Of a stretch of 64,000 bases of DNA, positions 8,597-18,300 are shown in pieces. The notes beneath the pieces were generated by a model that saw nothing but the letters and a program-made list of their open reading frames with translations, made no database searches and was not told where the DNA came from. The translations under genes were made by a program, and so were the position numbers. Within the stretch, counting starts at the first letter, position 1; each line of letters opens with the position of its first letter. Source of the DNA: Chthoniobacteraceae bacterium (GTDB lineage Bacteria > Verrucomicrobiota > Verrucomicrobiia > Chthoniobacterales > Chthoniobacteraceae); the NCBI GenBank assembly GCA_028293625.1, contig JAQGOL010000034.1, positions 62,001-126,000 of the forward strand, read 5' to 3'.

Positions 8597-9748
8597 ATGA
8601 AATATGATGCTTATAATACTATGAAATCGGGCACCAGCGGCCGTGTCATTGCCCCGCTCATCTCGCGCACGAACGAAGCCGCAAACCCACCGTCGCTTCC
8701 AACAACGGCGCCTTCTCCGAAAGGATGGCGGAAGAAGCTCCTTTTCACGGCCATCGGTGCCGCGATTCTTTTTGTGGCCGGCTCGCGGCTGCTTGAGTGG
8801 TGGCAGACCGGGCGTTTTATGGAGAAGACCGACGACGCGTTTATCGGTGGCGAGACCACGATGATTGCTTCGCGGGTGCCCGGTTTAATAGTCAGGCTGG
8901 CGGTGGGCGACAACCAGCGCGTCCACGCCGGGGACCTGCTCGTCCAACTCGATGACCGCGATTACCGTGCGCGCCTTTTGAAAGCGGAGGCGGCGGTCGC
9001 GGCGCAGGACGCGGCGCTCGTGAATCTGGACGCAACAACGGAGTTTCAGTCGGCAATGATCGATCAGGCGCGTGCGCAAACGGATGCGACGGCGGCCGAG
9101 AAATCACGCGCTATTGCCGATGCGGCACGCTCGCGGCATCTCGTGAAAACCCGGGTGGTGTCGGAGCAGGATTTTCAACAATTCGATGCGGTTGCAGTGA
9201 AGGCCGCCGCGAGCGATCAGGCGGCCGCGGCCGGGCTCGTCGCCGCGCAACGCCAGCTCGCGGTCATTGTCACGCAGAAGCAACAGGTGGCTGCCGCGCT
9301 GGCGCAAGCCCGGGCGGAACTCGAACTGGCGCGTCTCAACCTGGAGTTCACCGAGATCCGCTCGCCGATCGACGGCGTGGTTGGCAACCGGCATGCCCGG
9401 GTGGGTGCGTATGCCGCCATAGGATCGCAACTCCTTTCCGTGGTGCCGACGAGCGGCCTGTGGGTGGAGGCAAATTTCAAGGAGAGCCAGCTTGCCCGCA
9501 TGCGTCCGGGGCAGCGTGTGCTTGTGAATACGGACATGCTGGCGGGGATTGAACTTGAAGGGCGCGTGGAAAGCCTTGCGCCGGCCACGGGCGCCGAGTT
9601 TTCGCTTCTGCCTCCCGAGAATGCGACCGGCAATTTCACCAAGATCGTGCAGCGGGTGCCGGTCCGGATCCGCCTTGAAGGCGACCCGATGCAGCTCGCG
9701 AAACTGCGGCCTGGTTTATCGGTCGTCGCACGCGTGGACCAACGCTAA
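8597..9748 (+). CDS. HlyD/EmrA-like membrane fusion protein (efflux periplasmic adaptor)
   Basis: A 383-residue adaptor. After a cytoplasmic N-terminus there is one membrane helix (LLFTAIGAAILFVAG), then the barrel-sandwich half-motif DDAFIGGETTMIASRVPG and VGDNQRVHAGDLLVQLDDRDY. A long Ala/Gln-rich coiled coil follows (about residues 130-255), then the second lipoyl half-motif (IRSPIDGVVGNRHARVGAYA). This is the EmrA arrangement, bridging an inner-membrane MFS pump to an outer-membrane channel. It ends 4 nt before the MFS gene. Start alternatives are ATG 8597 and ATG 8621; an in-frame short ORF separated by a single TGA lies upstream (8492-8572). Confidence 0.93.
   Translation: MKYDAYNTMKSGTSGRVIAPLISRTNEAANPPSLPTTAPSPKGWRKKLLFTAIGAAILFVAGSRLLEWWQTGRFMEKTDDAFIGGETTMIASRVPGLIVRLAVGDNQRVHAGDLLVQLDDRDYRARLLKAEAAVAAQDAALVNLDATTEFQSAMIDQARAQTDATAAEKSRAIADAARSRHLVKTRVVSEQDFQQFDAVAVKAAASDQAAAAGLVAAQRQLAVIVTQKQQVAAALAQARAELELARLNLEFTEIRSPIDGVVGNRHARVGAYAAIGSQLLSVVPTSGLWVEANFKESQLARMRPGQRVLVNTDMLAGIELEGRVESLAPATGAEFSLLPPENATGNFTKIVQRVPVRIRLEGDPMQLAKLRPGLSVVARVDQR
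8604..8617. promoter_or_regulatory. Second operator-like site overlapping a -10-like TATAAT
   Basis: ATGATGCTTATAAT matches 12 of 14 positions of the complement of the dyad at 8446-8459. It contains a perfect TATAAT (8612-8617) only 3 nt before the second possible start codon of the HlyD gene (8621). If the efflux gene begins at 8621, a repressor bound here would block its promoter; if it begins at 8597, the site is inside the coding region. No well-spaced -35 element was found. Confidence 0.35.
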
Positions 9749-9752
9749 CCTT

Positions 9753-11324
9753 ATGAGCTCCATCGACCCAGCCACGATGCCGGAGCGGCAAAAGCTTCTC
9801 ATCTTTCTACTCATGGCGCTCGGGCAATTCATGGCGTTGCTCGATATCCAGATCGTCGCCAGTTCCGTGGCCGATATTTCCGCCGGCCTGGCCGCGGCGC
9901 CCGACGAAGCCTCATGGATTCAGACTGCGTATCTGATGGCGGAAATCGTGATGATTCCGTTCTCCGGCGTGCTCTCCCGCGCGTTTTCGACGCGCTGGCT
10001 GTTCACCGCGTCGGCCGCGGGATTTACGCTTGCAAGCATTGGGTGCGGCTTTGCCACCAACATCGAGACGATGATCGCCATGCGGGCGCTTCAGGGATTC
10101 CTTGGCGGCGCGATGATTCCCACCGTTTTTGCCACCGGCTACGCGCTGTTTCCGGGACCAAAACAGGCGATCATAGCCGCGATCCTCGGCATGTCCGGTT
10201 CGCTTGCGCCGACGATTGGACCGACGCTCGGCGGCTGGATCACGGAGACCTATTCGTGGCATTGGCTCTTTTTCATCAACGTCGTGCCGGGCCTCGTCAT
10301 CGCGTCTTCCATCCCGTTTCTTGGCCGTGTCGATGACCCGAATCCTTCGCTCCTGCGGCAATTTGATTTGGCCGGCCTTGGTTTACTCGCCGTCGCGCTT
10401 GCCTGCTTCGAGTACGTCCTTGAAGAAGGGTTCCGTTGGGGTTGGATGGACGATCCCGACATCTTCCATCTCTCGTGGATCGCCACCATCGCGGGCGGGC
10501 TTTTTGTCTGGCGCAGCCTGCGGCATCCCAGCCCCATCGTCGACTTTCGCGCGCTGAAAAATCCGACGTTCGCCATCGCCACACTCTTTATTTTTGTGAC
10601 CGGGTTCGGCCTGTTCGGCGCGGTTTACCTGTTGCCGCTTTTCCTGGCGCGGATCGCCGGTTTCAACGCCTTGCAAATCGGCGGGGCCGTCGTGAGCGCC
10701 GGACTGGCGATGATCCTTTCCGCGCCGCTCATCGCCAAATTTTCCCGAAGATTCGATCCCCGCCTGCTCATCGGCATCGGGCTTTCGCTCTTCGCCTTTT
10801 CACTCCTGCAACTCACGCCGATTAGTTCGAAATGGACGGGGATCGAACTCTTCTGGCCGCAATTTATCCGCGGCTTTTCCATGCTCCTTTGCATCGTGCC
10901 GGCAACCAACATGGCCCTCGGTTCCGTGCCGCCTGAGCGTTTGAAAATGGCGAGCGCGCTCTTTAACACCATGCGCAATCTGGGAGGCGCCATCGGCATC
11001 GCCTGCATCAATACCTGGCTGAACAGCCGCACCAATCTGCACTGGCTGCGGCTCTGCGAACATCTTCCCGAGGGCCGCCCGGAACTTGGCCAGTGGCTTG
11101 TTCAAACTTCCGGCTACCTGCAACAATGGACATCCGATCCGCATGCCGCCGACCAGCGCGCGATTGCGACCCTCGCCCGGATCCTGCGCCGTGAAGCCGC
11201 GACGATGGCCTTCTCGGATGTACTCCGGGTAATGTCGATTCTCTTTTTTGGCGCGCTCCTCTTCATTCCCCTGCTCCGCCGCCCCGCCTCGCTTTCCGCC
11301 GCCGCCGCCACCGAGGCCCATTAA
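9753..11324 (+). CDS. DHA2 family (EmrB/QacA-type) MFS drug exporter
   Basis: A 523-residue transporter with about 14 hydrophobic segments. The first helix has the family signature MALGQFMALLDIQIV, followed by EASWIQTAYLMAEIVMIPF and a loop with the antiporter-type motif (GGAMIPTVFATGYALF, SGSLAPTIGPTLGGW). The open frame begins earlier at 9549, inside the HlyD gene, but the ATG at 9753, 4 nt after the HlyD stop, is clearly the start. With the adaptor upstream it forms an EmrAB-like pump that expels hydrophobic toxicants by proton exchange. The outer-membrane TolC partner is not in this window. The pair is likely controlled by the divergent TetR gene. Confidence 0.94.
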   Translation: MSSIDPATMPERQKLLIFLLMALGQFMALLDIQIVASSVADISAGLAAAPDEASWIQTAYLMAEIVMIPFSGVLSRAFSTRWLFTASAAGFTLASIGCGFATNIETMIAMRALQGFLGGAMIPTVFATGYALFPGPKQAIIAAILGMSGSLAPTIGPTLGGWITETYSWHWLFFINVVPGLVIASSIPFLGRVDDPNPSLLRQFDLAGLGLLAVALACFEYVLEEGFRWGWMDDPDIFHLSWIATIAGGLFVWRSLRHPSPIVDFRALKNPTFAIATLFIFVTGFGLFGAVYLLPLFLARIAGFNALQIGGAVVSAGLAMILSAPLIAKFSRRFDPRLLIGIGLSLFAFSLLQLTPISSKWTGIELFWPQFIRGFSMLLCIVPATNMALGSVPPERLKMASALFNTMRNLGGAIGIACINTWLNSRTNLHWLRLCEHLPEGRPELGQWLVQTSGYLQQWTSDPHAADQRAIATLARILRREAATMAFSDVLRVMSILFFGALLFIPLLRRPASLSAAAATEAH

Positions 11325-11480
11325 CTCACCCATGAACCTTGCGGCAAATGACGAGCGAATACTCTGGGAAATAAGCTCTCTACTCAACGCTATTAATCAC
11401 TAACTTCACCAACATCAGCCAGCCATGCTGATGAACACGCAGCCACCTGATTCCGCAAACCTAACCCTTACAAAAATACC

Positions 11481-12497
11481 ATGTCTATCTTCCACGGTTA
11501 CGCTGTCACCGCGCCCAACGCCCCGCTTGAACCCTTTGATTTCGACGCAGGCGAACTCGGCCCCGAGGAGGTCGAAATCAAGGTCACCCATTGTGGTGTC
11601 TGCCATTCCGATCTTTCGATGATTGAAAACGCGTGGGGCATGTCCAACTTCCCCTTTGTTCCAGGCCATGAAGCGGTGGGGACGGTTGTCGCCTTGGGTC
11701 CGCAGGCCAAAGGCCTTCAAATCGGACAACGTGTCGGCATCGGCTGGTCCGCCTATAGCTGTCTTTCCTGCCATGAATGCCTCTCCGGCTCGCATAACCT
11801 TTGCGCGAATACTCAAGGCACCATCGTTGGCCGCAATGGCGGGTTCGCCGACCGCCTCCGCTGCCAGTGGACCTGGGCACGCCCGCTCCCCGATGCGCTC
11901 GATCTCGCCAAAACAGGTCCGCTCCTTTGCGGCGGCATCACTGTCTTTTCGCCGCTGCTTGAACTTAATATCTCATCGACCGCGCGCGTTGGAGTGATCG
12001 GCATCGGCGGCCTTGGCCATATGGCGCTGCAGTTTGCCAATAAGTGGGGATGCGAAGTGCATGCCTTTACCACCAGCGACAGCAAAGAAGCGGAAGCCCG
12101 CCAACTGGGCGCCCATTACGTCCACAACACAAAACAGGACGGAGCATTGGCCAAACTTGCAGGTAGCCTCGACCTCATCATCTCCACTATCGCTGTTCCG
12201 ATTGATGTTCCCGGATTGCTCGGCGCCCTGGCTCCCAAAGGCCGCCTTCACGTCGTTGGAGCGATTCTCCCGCCGATGCAGGTCCCCGCCTTCGGCCTGA
12301 TCATGGGCCAGAAGTCGATCTCCGGGTCGCCCACCGGCAGTCCAACCGCGATCAGCACCATGCTTGAGTTCAGCGCGCGCCATTCCATCGCGCCGATCAC
12401 CGAGCACTTCCCAATGTCCAAGGTAAACGACGCACTCGAGCACTTGCGCTCGGGCAAAGCGCGCTACCGGATCGTGCTTGAAAACGACCTGAACTAA
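11481..12497 (+). CDS. Zinc-dependent alcohol dehydrogenase (cinnamyl-alcohol/YahK-type, NADP-linked)
   Basis: A 338-residue medium-chain dehydrogenase. The catalytic-zinc motif CGVCHSD (around residue 37) and GHEAVGTVVALG are present. The structural-zinc cysteines lie in CLSCHECLSGSHNLC, and the nucleotide-binding loop is GVIGIGGLGHMALQFANKWG. The pattern fits the CAD/YahK branch that reduces aldehydes with NADPH. It begins 156 nt after the MFS gene on the same strand; it could share control by the TetR repressor, as aldehyde-handling enzymes often sit beside such pumps, but an own promoter is also possible. Confidence 0.94.
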   Translation: MSIFHGYAVTAPNAPLEPFDFDAGELGPEEVEIKVTHCGVCHSDLSMIENAWGMSNFPFVPGHEAVGTVVALGPQAKGLQIGQRVGIGWSAYSCLSCHECLSGSHNLCANTQGTIVGRNGGFADRLRCQWTWARPLPDALDLAKTGPLLCGGITVFSPLLELNISSTARVGVIGIGGLGHMALQFANKWGCEVHAFTTSDSKEAEARQLGAHYVHNTKQDGALAKLAGSLDLIISTIAVPIDVPGLLGALAPKGRLHVVGAILPPMQVPAFGLIMGQKSISGSPTGSPTAISTMLEFSARHSIAPITEHFPMSKVNDALEHLRSGKARYRIVLENDLN

Positions 12498-12607
12498 CCG
12501 GCGCCAAAAAGGCTCCCTCCCATTCCTGTCACGGCTCGGCGTTTTTTATGAAAGCCCCGGCAGCGCCTCGTCTTGACGCTGCTTTGTTTGACGCAAACTA
12601 TGGCGCC

Positions 12608-13330
12608 ATGAGCTTCCTGGATCGCTTTCGTAAAAAACCCGCCAATCAGTTGCTGGAGCCCGGTGATCACTCTTTGCGCCAGAATCTGGTGAATCTGATT
12701 CTTGGCATCCTCACTGACAAGGATGGACGCATCCACGCCGAGGACGCCATCAGTGCCGCCGCGACCGTTGTCGGCGAACGTTGTATTGACGCGGCCGGCG
12801 ATTTTGCGCTGCGGGATCATGAGTTCACGCCCGGCTCCCGTGTTTTTTCGACGAAGGTAAATAAACTGATCTGTGGCGATGTAGCGGAGGGCGGCGTGAA
12901 CCGGATTCCAAAAGACTCAATCGTCGGAATGCTCCGCAGCCGGTTGGATGCCCGGGTCTATACCGACGCGGATTTCCCCGCCTTATCTGACCTATTCAAA
13001 TACTATGCGGCTTACGTTGGAACAGCCGCTGATTGGGGGAAGGTCCCGCTGTCGGTAGGAGAAGCGCATCTTCCTTTTATTCCTCCATTGCGCGTCGGTT
13101 ACGAAACCCGGGTCCGTGTCGACGAGATCCTTCATTCAATCCGCGATGACAAGCCGCGCTGTTTGCGGATAGCGACTGAAAGCCTGGCGGAGATCCTGAC
13201 GATGGTCGCTTCAGCGATTGACCATAAGGTGGCTCTCACACTGGCGATTGAGACCATCAATGGAATGTCGAAAACCGCCTCCATGACCATAAAGGCAATG
13301 CAGCCGGATCGTGCAGGATCATCCGCATGA
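12608..13330 (+). CDS. Hypothetical protein, acidic, alpha-helical
   Basis: About 240 residues from the ATG at 12608 (MSFLDRFRKKP); an upstream ATG at 12548 would add 20 residues of low character. I do not recognise the family. The protein has a basic start, then regions such as LVNLILGILTDKDGRIHAEDAISAA, which could include a calcium-type DKDGRIHAED loop, and a C-terminal helical stretch. No signal peptide or membrane helix. A highly polar, even composition and normal codon use suggest a real gene. It follows the alcohol dehydrogenase by 110 nt and precedes a stretch of decayed transposase sequence. Confidence 0.6.
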   Translation: MSFLDRFRKKPANQLLEPGDHSLRQNLVNLILGILTDKDGRIHAEDAISAAATVVGERCIDAAGDFALRDHEFTPGSRVFSTKVNKLICGDVAEGGVNRIPKDSIVGMLRSRLDARVYTDADFPALSDLFKYYAAYVGTAADWGKVPLSVGEAHLPFIPPLRVGYETRVRVDEILHSIRDDKPRCLRIATESLAEILTMVASAIDHKVALTLAIETINGMSKTASMTIKAMQPDRAGSSA

Positions 13331-13377
13331 CGTGTACCGCTTATCATCGTCTTGCCCACAAACCGTATAGGTGCTTA

Positions 13378-13759
13378 CTAAAGAGGAAACCGGCGCCTCC
13401 AAATAGTTTGAACTGCGCCCATTCCGATGGCTCCAAGATGCGCGCCGTTCCCGCTCGAGTACACTTCACGCGACTGCGAAAACATAACCGGATTCCGCAT
13501 CGGCTTTTTGTGAAGATGCGCCAAAACATCGTGCGAGTCCCCTTGCAGGTTGTGAAATCGTGGAATGCCTATCATGCGGGCGGGCTTTCACGATGTGCGG
13601 GAGCACCCGAAAGTTAAGCAAGCGCTCTTGCATCTTAAGCAGCCGCCTTTGTTTGTCAGTGAGGTGCCCATGCGTAATTTGAAACCGCTGCCGCACGATA
13701 AAATACCGCGATGGTTTGAAATGTTTCCCCGGGATCACGAACGGCGCGCGTGGCGGCAC
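13378..13759 (-). pseudogene. Possible decayed REP-associated (Y1) transposase
   Basis: No full-length gene fits 13331-13879. On the minus strand one frame (13759-13580) reads PSRYFIVRQRFQI and HLTDKQRRLLKMQERLLN, like the N-terminal part of a RAYT. A second frame (13575-13378) reads HLHKKPMRNPVMFSQ followed by SREVYSSG, like the NPV...SS C-terminal signature of Y1 transposases. The HUH middle (His-x-His) is absent, so this would be a frameshifted, internally deleted remnant. Support is by eye only. Confidence 0.35.
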
Positions 13760-13879
13760 GGCACTGATGCATCAAAAACTTAAGCCCGATTGCGCAATCA
13801 AAGCGATTGGCTCAGGGAACGCATCCGGCGGGCACCTCCCCCTGCAATGCGCTCGCCTAACACAATCCCTCCTCATACT

Positions 13880-14503
13880 ATGAAAATTCGTCGCAACTGG
13901 ATCAGGCTGCCGGTCAAGGAGCGTCTGGCATTTGCCAGGAACGTGCTTGAAAAAATTGAGAATAACGAACATGTGGCGGCGCCCAAACCGGCGCATCCGG
14001 AGTTCAAGGCGGCTTTTGAAAAAGCCGAGAGCTCTGAAAGATATGTCGATACGCTAAAAGCCACGCTCAAGGTAGCGTTGGTGGAACGTGACAGCGATCT
14101 TGATGCGGTAATGGCCGCGCTGGAAATCCAGGCCAGCACCGTGGAAAGCGCCACGGGTGGCGATCCCGCGCAGATCTTAACTACTGGTTACGAGCCCTCC
14201 GACGGGATCCAGCATCCCGCTCGCGACATGGAACAAGTCACCGGCCTGGAGCTTGAATCCGGCGACAACGCGGGCGAACTCGACGCGCGCTGGGCCCGCA
14301 CGGAAGGCGCCAAGAGTTATGAAGTCTTTGTCTCCCAGGATCCAAATCAGGCTGGCAACTGGACTCACCGCGCCACCGCACTTCGCGCCGGCATAACCGT
14401 GAACGGCCTTGCAAGCGGCCAGCGCTCCTGGATCCGCATCCGCGCGATCGGCACAAAAGGGGCCGGTCCATGGAGCGATGCGGTTGGGAAGATGGTTCCT
14501 TAA
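13880..14503 (+). CDS. Fibronectin type III domain protein, no signal peptide
   Basis: A protein of 207 residues from the ATG at 13880 (MKIRRNWIRLPVKER); the open frame extends upstream but without plausible protein. Residues 1-120 form a helical, charged N-terminal region of unknown family. Residues from about 125 to 205 form one fibronectin type III-like domain (ELDARWARTEGAKSYEVFVS, RAGITVNGLASGQRSWIRI, GPWSD). I recall similar 'helical N-terminus plus one Fn3' proteins in Verrucomicrobia, but cannot name a function. Isolated between transposase remnants. Confidence 0.7.
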   Translation: MKIRRNWIRLPVKERLAFARNVLEKIENNEHVAAPKPAHPEFKAAFEKAESSERYVDTLKATLKVALVERDSDLDAVMAALEIQASTVESATGGDPAQILTTGYEPSDGIQHPARDMEQVTGLELESGDNAGELDARWARTEGAKSYEVFVSQDPNQAGNWTHRATALRAGITVNGLASGQRSWIRIRAIGTKGAGPWSDAVGKMVP

Positions 14504-14530
14504 TCTGAAGGCAAAGTCTCCGGGTAGTCA

Positions 14531-14583
14531 CGCCGCGCGAAAAGCGGACTTAGGGTCTACTCCAAGTCGCGCTTTTCCGCGGT
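14531..14583. repeat. REP-like imperfect hairpin
   Basis: The stretch contains CGCGCGAAAAGCGGACTTAG followed after a short loop by the near reverse complement AAGTCGCGCTTTTCCGCG. It lies 28 nt after the Fn3 gene. A related inverted copy is found at 14709-14738. Its position next to REP-associated transposase remnants suggests a REP-type element rather than a terminator; there is no T-run. Confidence 0.5.
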
Positions 14584-14708
14584 TTGAGGAGCGTTTTGGA
14601 ACCGGGCTAAACATGGCAAAGGGGAAATCCGGCCCCGGAAAGGCGTTACAGCGGCTGCGACTGCTGAGGAAGATGATCATGCGGCGACCCGCTCGAGCTC
14701 GATCTTGC

Positions 14709-14738
14709 TTCCGACCTAAGTCCGGCGGTTTCGCGGAC
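14709..14738. repeat. Second REP-like half element, inverted
   Basis: Read on the minus strand this is CCGCGAAACCGCCGGACTTA followed by GGTCGG, matching the CGCGAAA...GGACTTAGG half of the hairpin at 14531-14583 in the opposite orientation. The 14504-14800 interval otherwise shows no gene. Confidence 0.4.
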
Positions 14739-14800
14739 TCACCGCACCGGTTATAAGCTCGCAACCCTTCAGGTTGGCGAGGGCAGGCAATAAATTTTCC

Positions 14801-15115
14801 TCAATCACCAAGCGTGTTGACGAATTCCTTAACGTCATTGGTCCAGAGCATAACTGCAGCCGGCAACCTGACAAGTCCTTCATCGGTGGGCAGAAGATCC
14901 GGGACCGGCCGGTGCGGCATCTCCATTAGGAGATGGAAATGATTGCTCATCACATCGAGAGTCACAGTCCGCACCCGCACCTGCCTTCATAGGCGCGGAA
15001 AAACCTGCCAAAGCGCTCCTTCTTCGGGCTTTGCAGGGCAAGGCGTTTGTTGACTGCGGTCAAAAAGCAATGGTAACAGGTTGCCTCCGCGTCTGTCACC
15101 GCGCGTATTGCACGC
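14801..15115 (-). pseudogene. Remnant of REP-associated tyrosine (Y1/HUH) transposase, N-terminal and HUH part
   Basis: On the minus strand the first frame reads CYHCFLTAVNKRLALQSPKK then RFGRFFRAYEGRCG and hits a stop. A frameshift then gives VMSNHFHLLMEMPHRP and LLPTDEGLVRL before ending at 14801. The His-Phe-His is the metal-binding HUH motif of Y1 transposases, and the flanking text matches the family with a 'CYH...RAYE...MSNHFHLLVEVP' layout. The gene lacks the catalytic tyrosine region and C-terminus and contains a frameshift, so it is dead. No intact copy is in the window. Confidence 0.75.
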
Positions 15116-15358
15116 CAAAAAGCGTTTATCCATCACGACGCCCGGTTGATGCGTCTTTTCGATAAAGGTCTGCTTCCGGAATCATCTCTCTGTGCAATGG
15201 AATACTCCCATCGGAGTATATACGATTTCATCCGATTTTGGAACGATGGCGAACAGATTGCTGTTTCGCAATTTGGTTGAAATCCAAACCACAGGCCATC
15301 CCGCCGCTGCCACCCAGAGATGCCTGGCCTTTCCGAAACCGCACTGAATTCCCACACC

Positions 15359-18300
15359 ATGAAATCGATCTCACTTGTCGAACCGCTCGAGTCCCGCATC
15401 GCTCCGGCCGGACTTTCGTTCCCGCAATTCGCCAATGACATTAGTTCGAAGCTGACTGCGATTCAGACGAGCGTGGACAGTGCGGTGCTGGTGACCAGCG
15501 CCATTCCGATCGTGGGTAGCGAAGTCACCAAGGCTGCCAAACTCTTCGACGACTTCACGGCGCAGCTACATTCGGCGCTGAGCCTTCTTGGCAACGGCCC
15601 GAGTGACTCGCAGGTTCAAAGCGCCTTTTTCAACGTCCTCCTTCCGCTCAATCTCCTCGCGGACAACAATGGCGATGCGCAAATCAACCAAAGCGACGTG
15701 GTGATCTCGCATGCCATTCCGGGATCGATCAACGAACGGGGAGCCTACATTTCCATCGACCTGCATCTTCATCGCCAGGCGCTCCTCGTGGCGGGCGAAA
15801 AGAGCTTCGATATCGGCCTGAAATCGCTGCCGTTCGAAGTCTCGGGAACTGGCGGCGTCGATGTGACATTCGGCTTTGATTATCAGCATTTAAAGTTCGG
15901 GTTCGGGGAAAACACAGGCTTCAACTTCGACGCTTCCGCAGTCAATGAATTGACGCTCGATGTGCAAGCCAGCTTGCACGCAAATTCCCACATCGACGCG
16001 ACTCTCGGTTTTTTGAAGGCGACGCTCCGCGACGGAAGCACGGCGGATTCGAGCAAACACACCAACCTCAATGCGGGATTCAGCGTCGATGTAAACTCCA
16101 GTGGCGGTGTCTCGAATTTCACCTTTACCGGCGGCGCGGAGGTCTATCTCAAAGTCGATGCCGATTTTAGCCCGGACTTCCCCGGCATCGGCGCGGACTT
16201 CGAGCTGCATTGGATGGGGCCGTCCGGCAAGGCCGCCACGGCGCCGACCGTGGAGTTCAAAAATGTGCGGGTGAACCTGGGCCGGGCGATCAGCAGCTTT
16301 GTAGCACCGATTCTTGACGTGGTTGATTCGGTCATTAAACCGGTCCAGCCGGTCATCGATTTTGTGACCGCGCCAATTCCTGTCCTAAGCGACTTGAGCC
16401 ACGTGATCGGCGGCGGCGACATCACGCTGCTCGGGATCGCCGACGCGGCCAAGAGTGAGATTCCCGAGGGCTACCAGGAACTCTTCGTCCTCGCTTCGAC
16501 GGCGGCGAAAGTTGTTAAGTTCTCCGAGTTGTTCAAGACCTCCGAATTCGGGCAGGTCTCGTTCCTGGTCGGCGATTTCCTCGCTGCCAACGAAGATCCC
16601 CTCGCCCCGGATCTGCGAGCGGCGCCGGCGGCCCAAAGCGCGGGCAGCGCGGCCACGCACAAGGATTTGTCCACGCTGATCGCAAGCGGAGTTTCGCCCG
16701 ATTTCAACATCAACGACCAGATCGACAAGGCTCTGGACGCGGCCGGACTCGACAAGGACAACCAGCTCGTCAAGGACCTCAAAGATACCCTCGACGAGTT
16801 CATTCATCCCAACGGGATCACGTACTCCATCCCGTTCCTCACCGACCCGGCCAATGCCGTGTTTGGACTGTTGCTCGGGCGCGATGCCACTCTTTTCAGC
16901 CTCGATGCGAAGCTCAAGCTGCAAGGGGATTTTTCCAAAAGCTACCCGTTGCCGCTCGGTTTTGAGGTAGGCTTTGCGGGCCAGATCAAGGCGGACCTGC
17001 AACTGCATCTTGGCTACGACACGTTCGGGCTGCGCGAGTTCATCGCGGATTCGGCAAACCTCGCGAATGGCGTTGGAAACGTGGATGTCGGGAAACTCGC
17101 GATCGACCTTCTTGATGGCATCTATATGTCGACGACGACGCATGCTTACCTCGATGCCGGGATTGCTGCGACAGCGGGACTCGATGTCGTGATTGCAAGC
17201 ATCACAGTGGAAGGCGGCGTGCAAATTGGCCTCCACCTCGATCCGGCGGCTGATGTGAACAACGCGGACAATGATCCTTCCAAAATCCATTTCCGCAGCG
17301 AGCTCAAAGACTGCATCTTCGATGTCACGGGCGGCGTCAGCGCCTTCCTGGACGTTGTGGCCAAAGTCGGCATCGGGCCATTCAGCATCTCGAAGACCTT
17401 CGATATCGCACATGTGACGCTGCTCGACTTCGGGAGCTGCATAGCCAACCCGTTCAGTCCGCCGCCGAACCTGCATCTGGCTTCCACGCACGCCGAGGAT
17501 CCGAGCATTGCGGACGACGGCACGCTGCGCTTGAACGTCGGTTCGTTTGCCAATCAGCGCGGCATTTCCGAAGCGGTCACCTCGGAGAGTTACCAAGTCT
17601 ACACCGGCGCGAATCCAGGCGAAGTCGTGGTGGTGGCGTTTGGCCTCGCGCAGACCTTCACGGGCATCAACCACATCATCGCCGACGCGGGCACGGGCAA
17701 CGACTCGATCAATATCCAATCGCTCAACCAGGATGTTCCGCTCACCGCGGATGTGAAGATTGACGGCGGCGATGGAGATGACCAGATCACGTACCATGGC
17801 ACGGGCCAGGCAAGGCTGCTCGGCGGCGCTGGAAACGATGCGTTGATCGGCGGAGACGGCCCAAATTACCTCAATGGCGGCGAAGGAAACGATCATCTCA
17901 CGGGAGGTGCGAGCGCAAATCATCTCGGTGTTTTCACTCTTAACGGCGTCACCTATACTGACAACGGCAATGACGTTCTGACCGGCGGCAGCGGCTTGAA
18001 TACGCTCGATGGCGGCGATGGCAATGACATGCTCTTTGCCGGGCCAAGCAATGGCGATGTGCTCACAGGCGGCAAAGGCGATGACCAACTCGCCGCAAGC
18101 CAAGGCATGGCGAGCTTCTACGGCGGGCCTGGCGATGACCGCATCTTTTGGAAGGCTGGCGACGGGAAGCCGGTCGTTCTGGACGGCGGCAACGATGCGC
18201 GGGAAAACAACTCCCTGGAGATCACAGGCAGCCCCCTGGACGATTCCGTCACCCTCACCAAAAACGGAGCGGATACGCGGGTGCAGGTGGCGCTGCTGCT

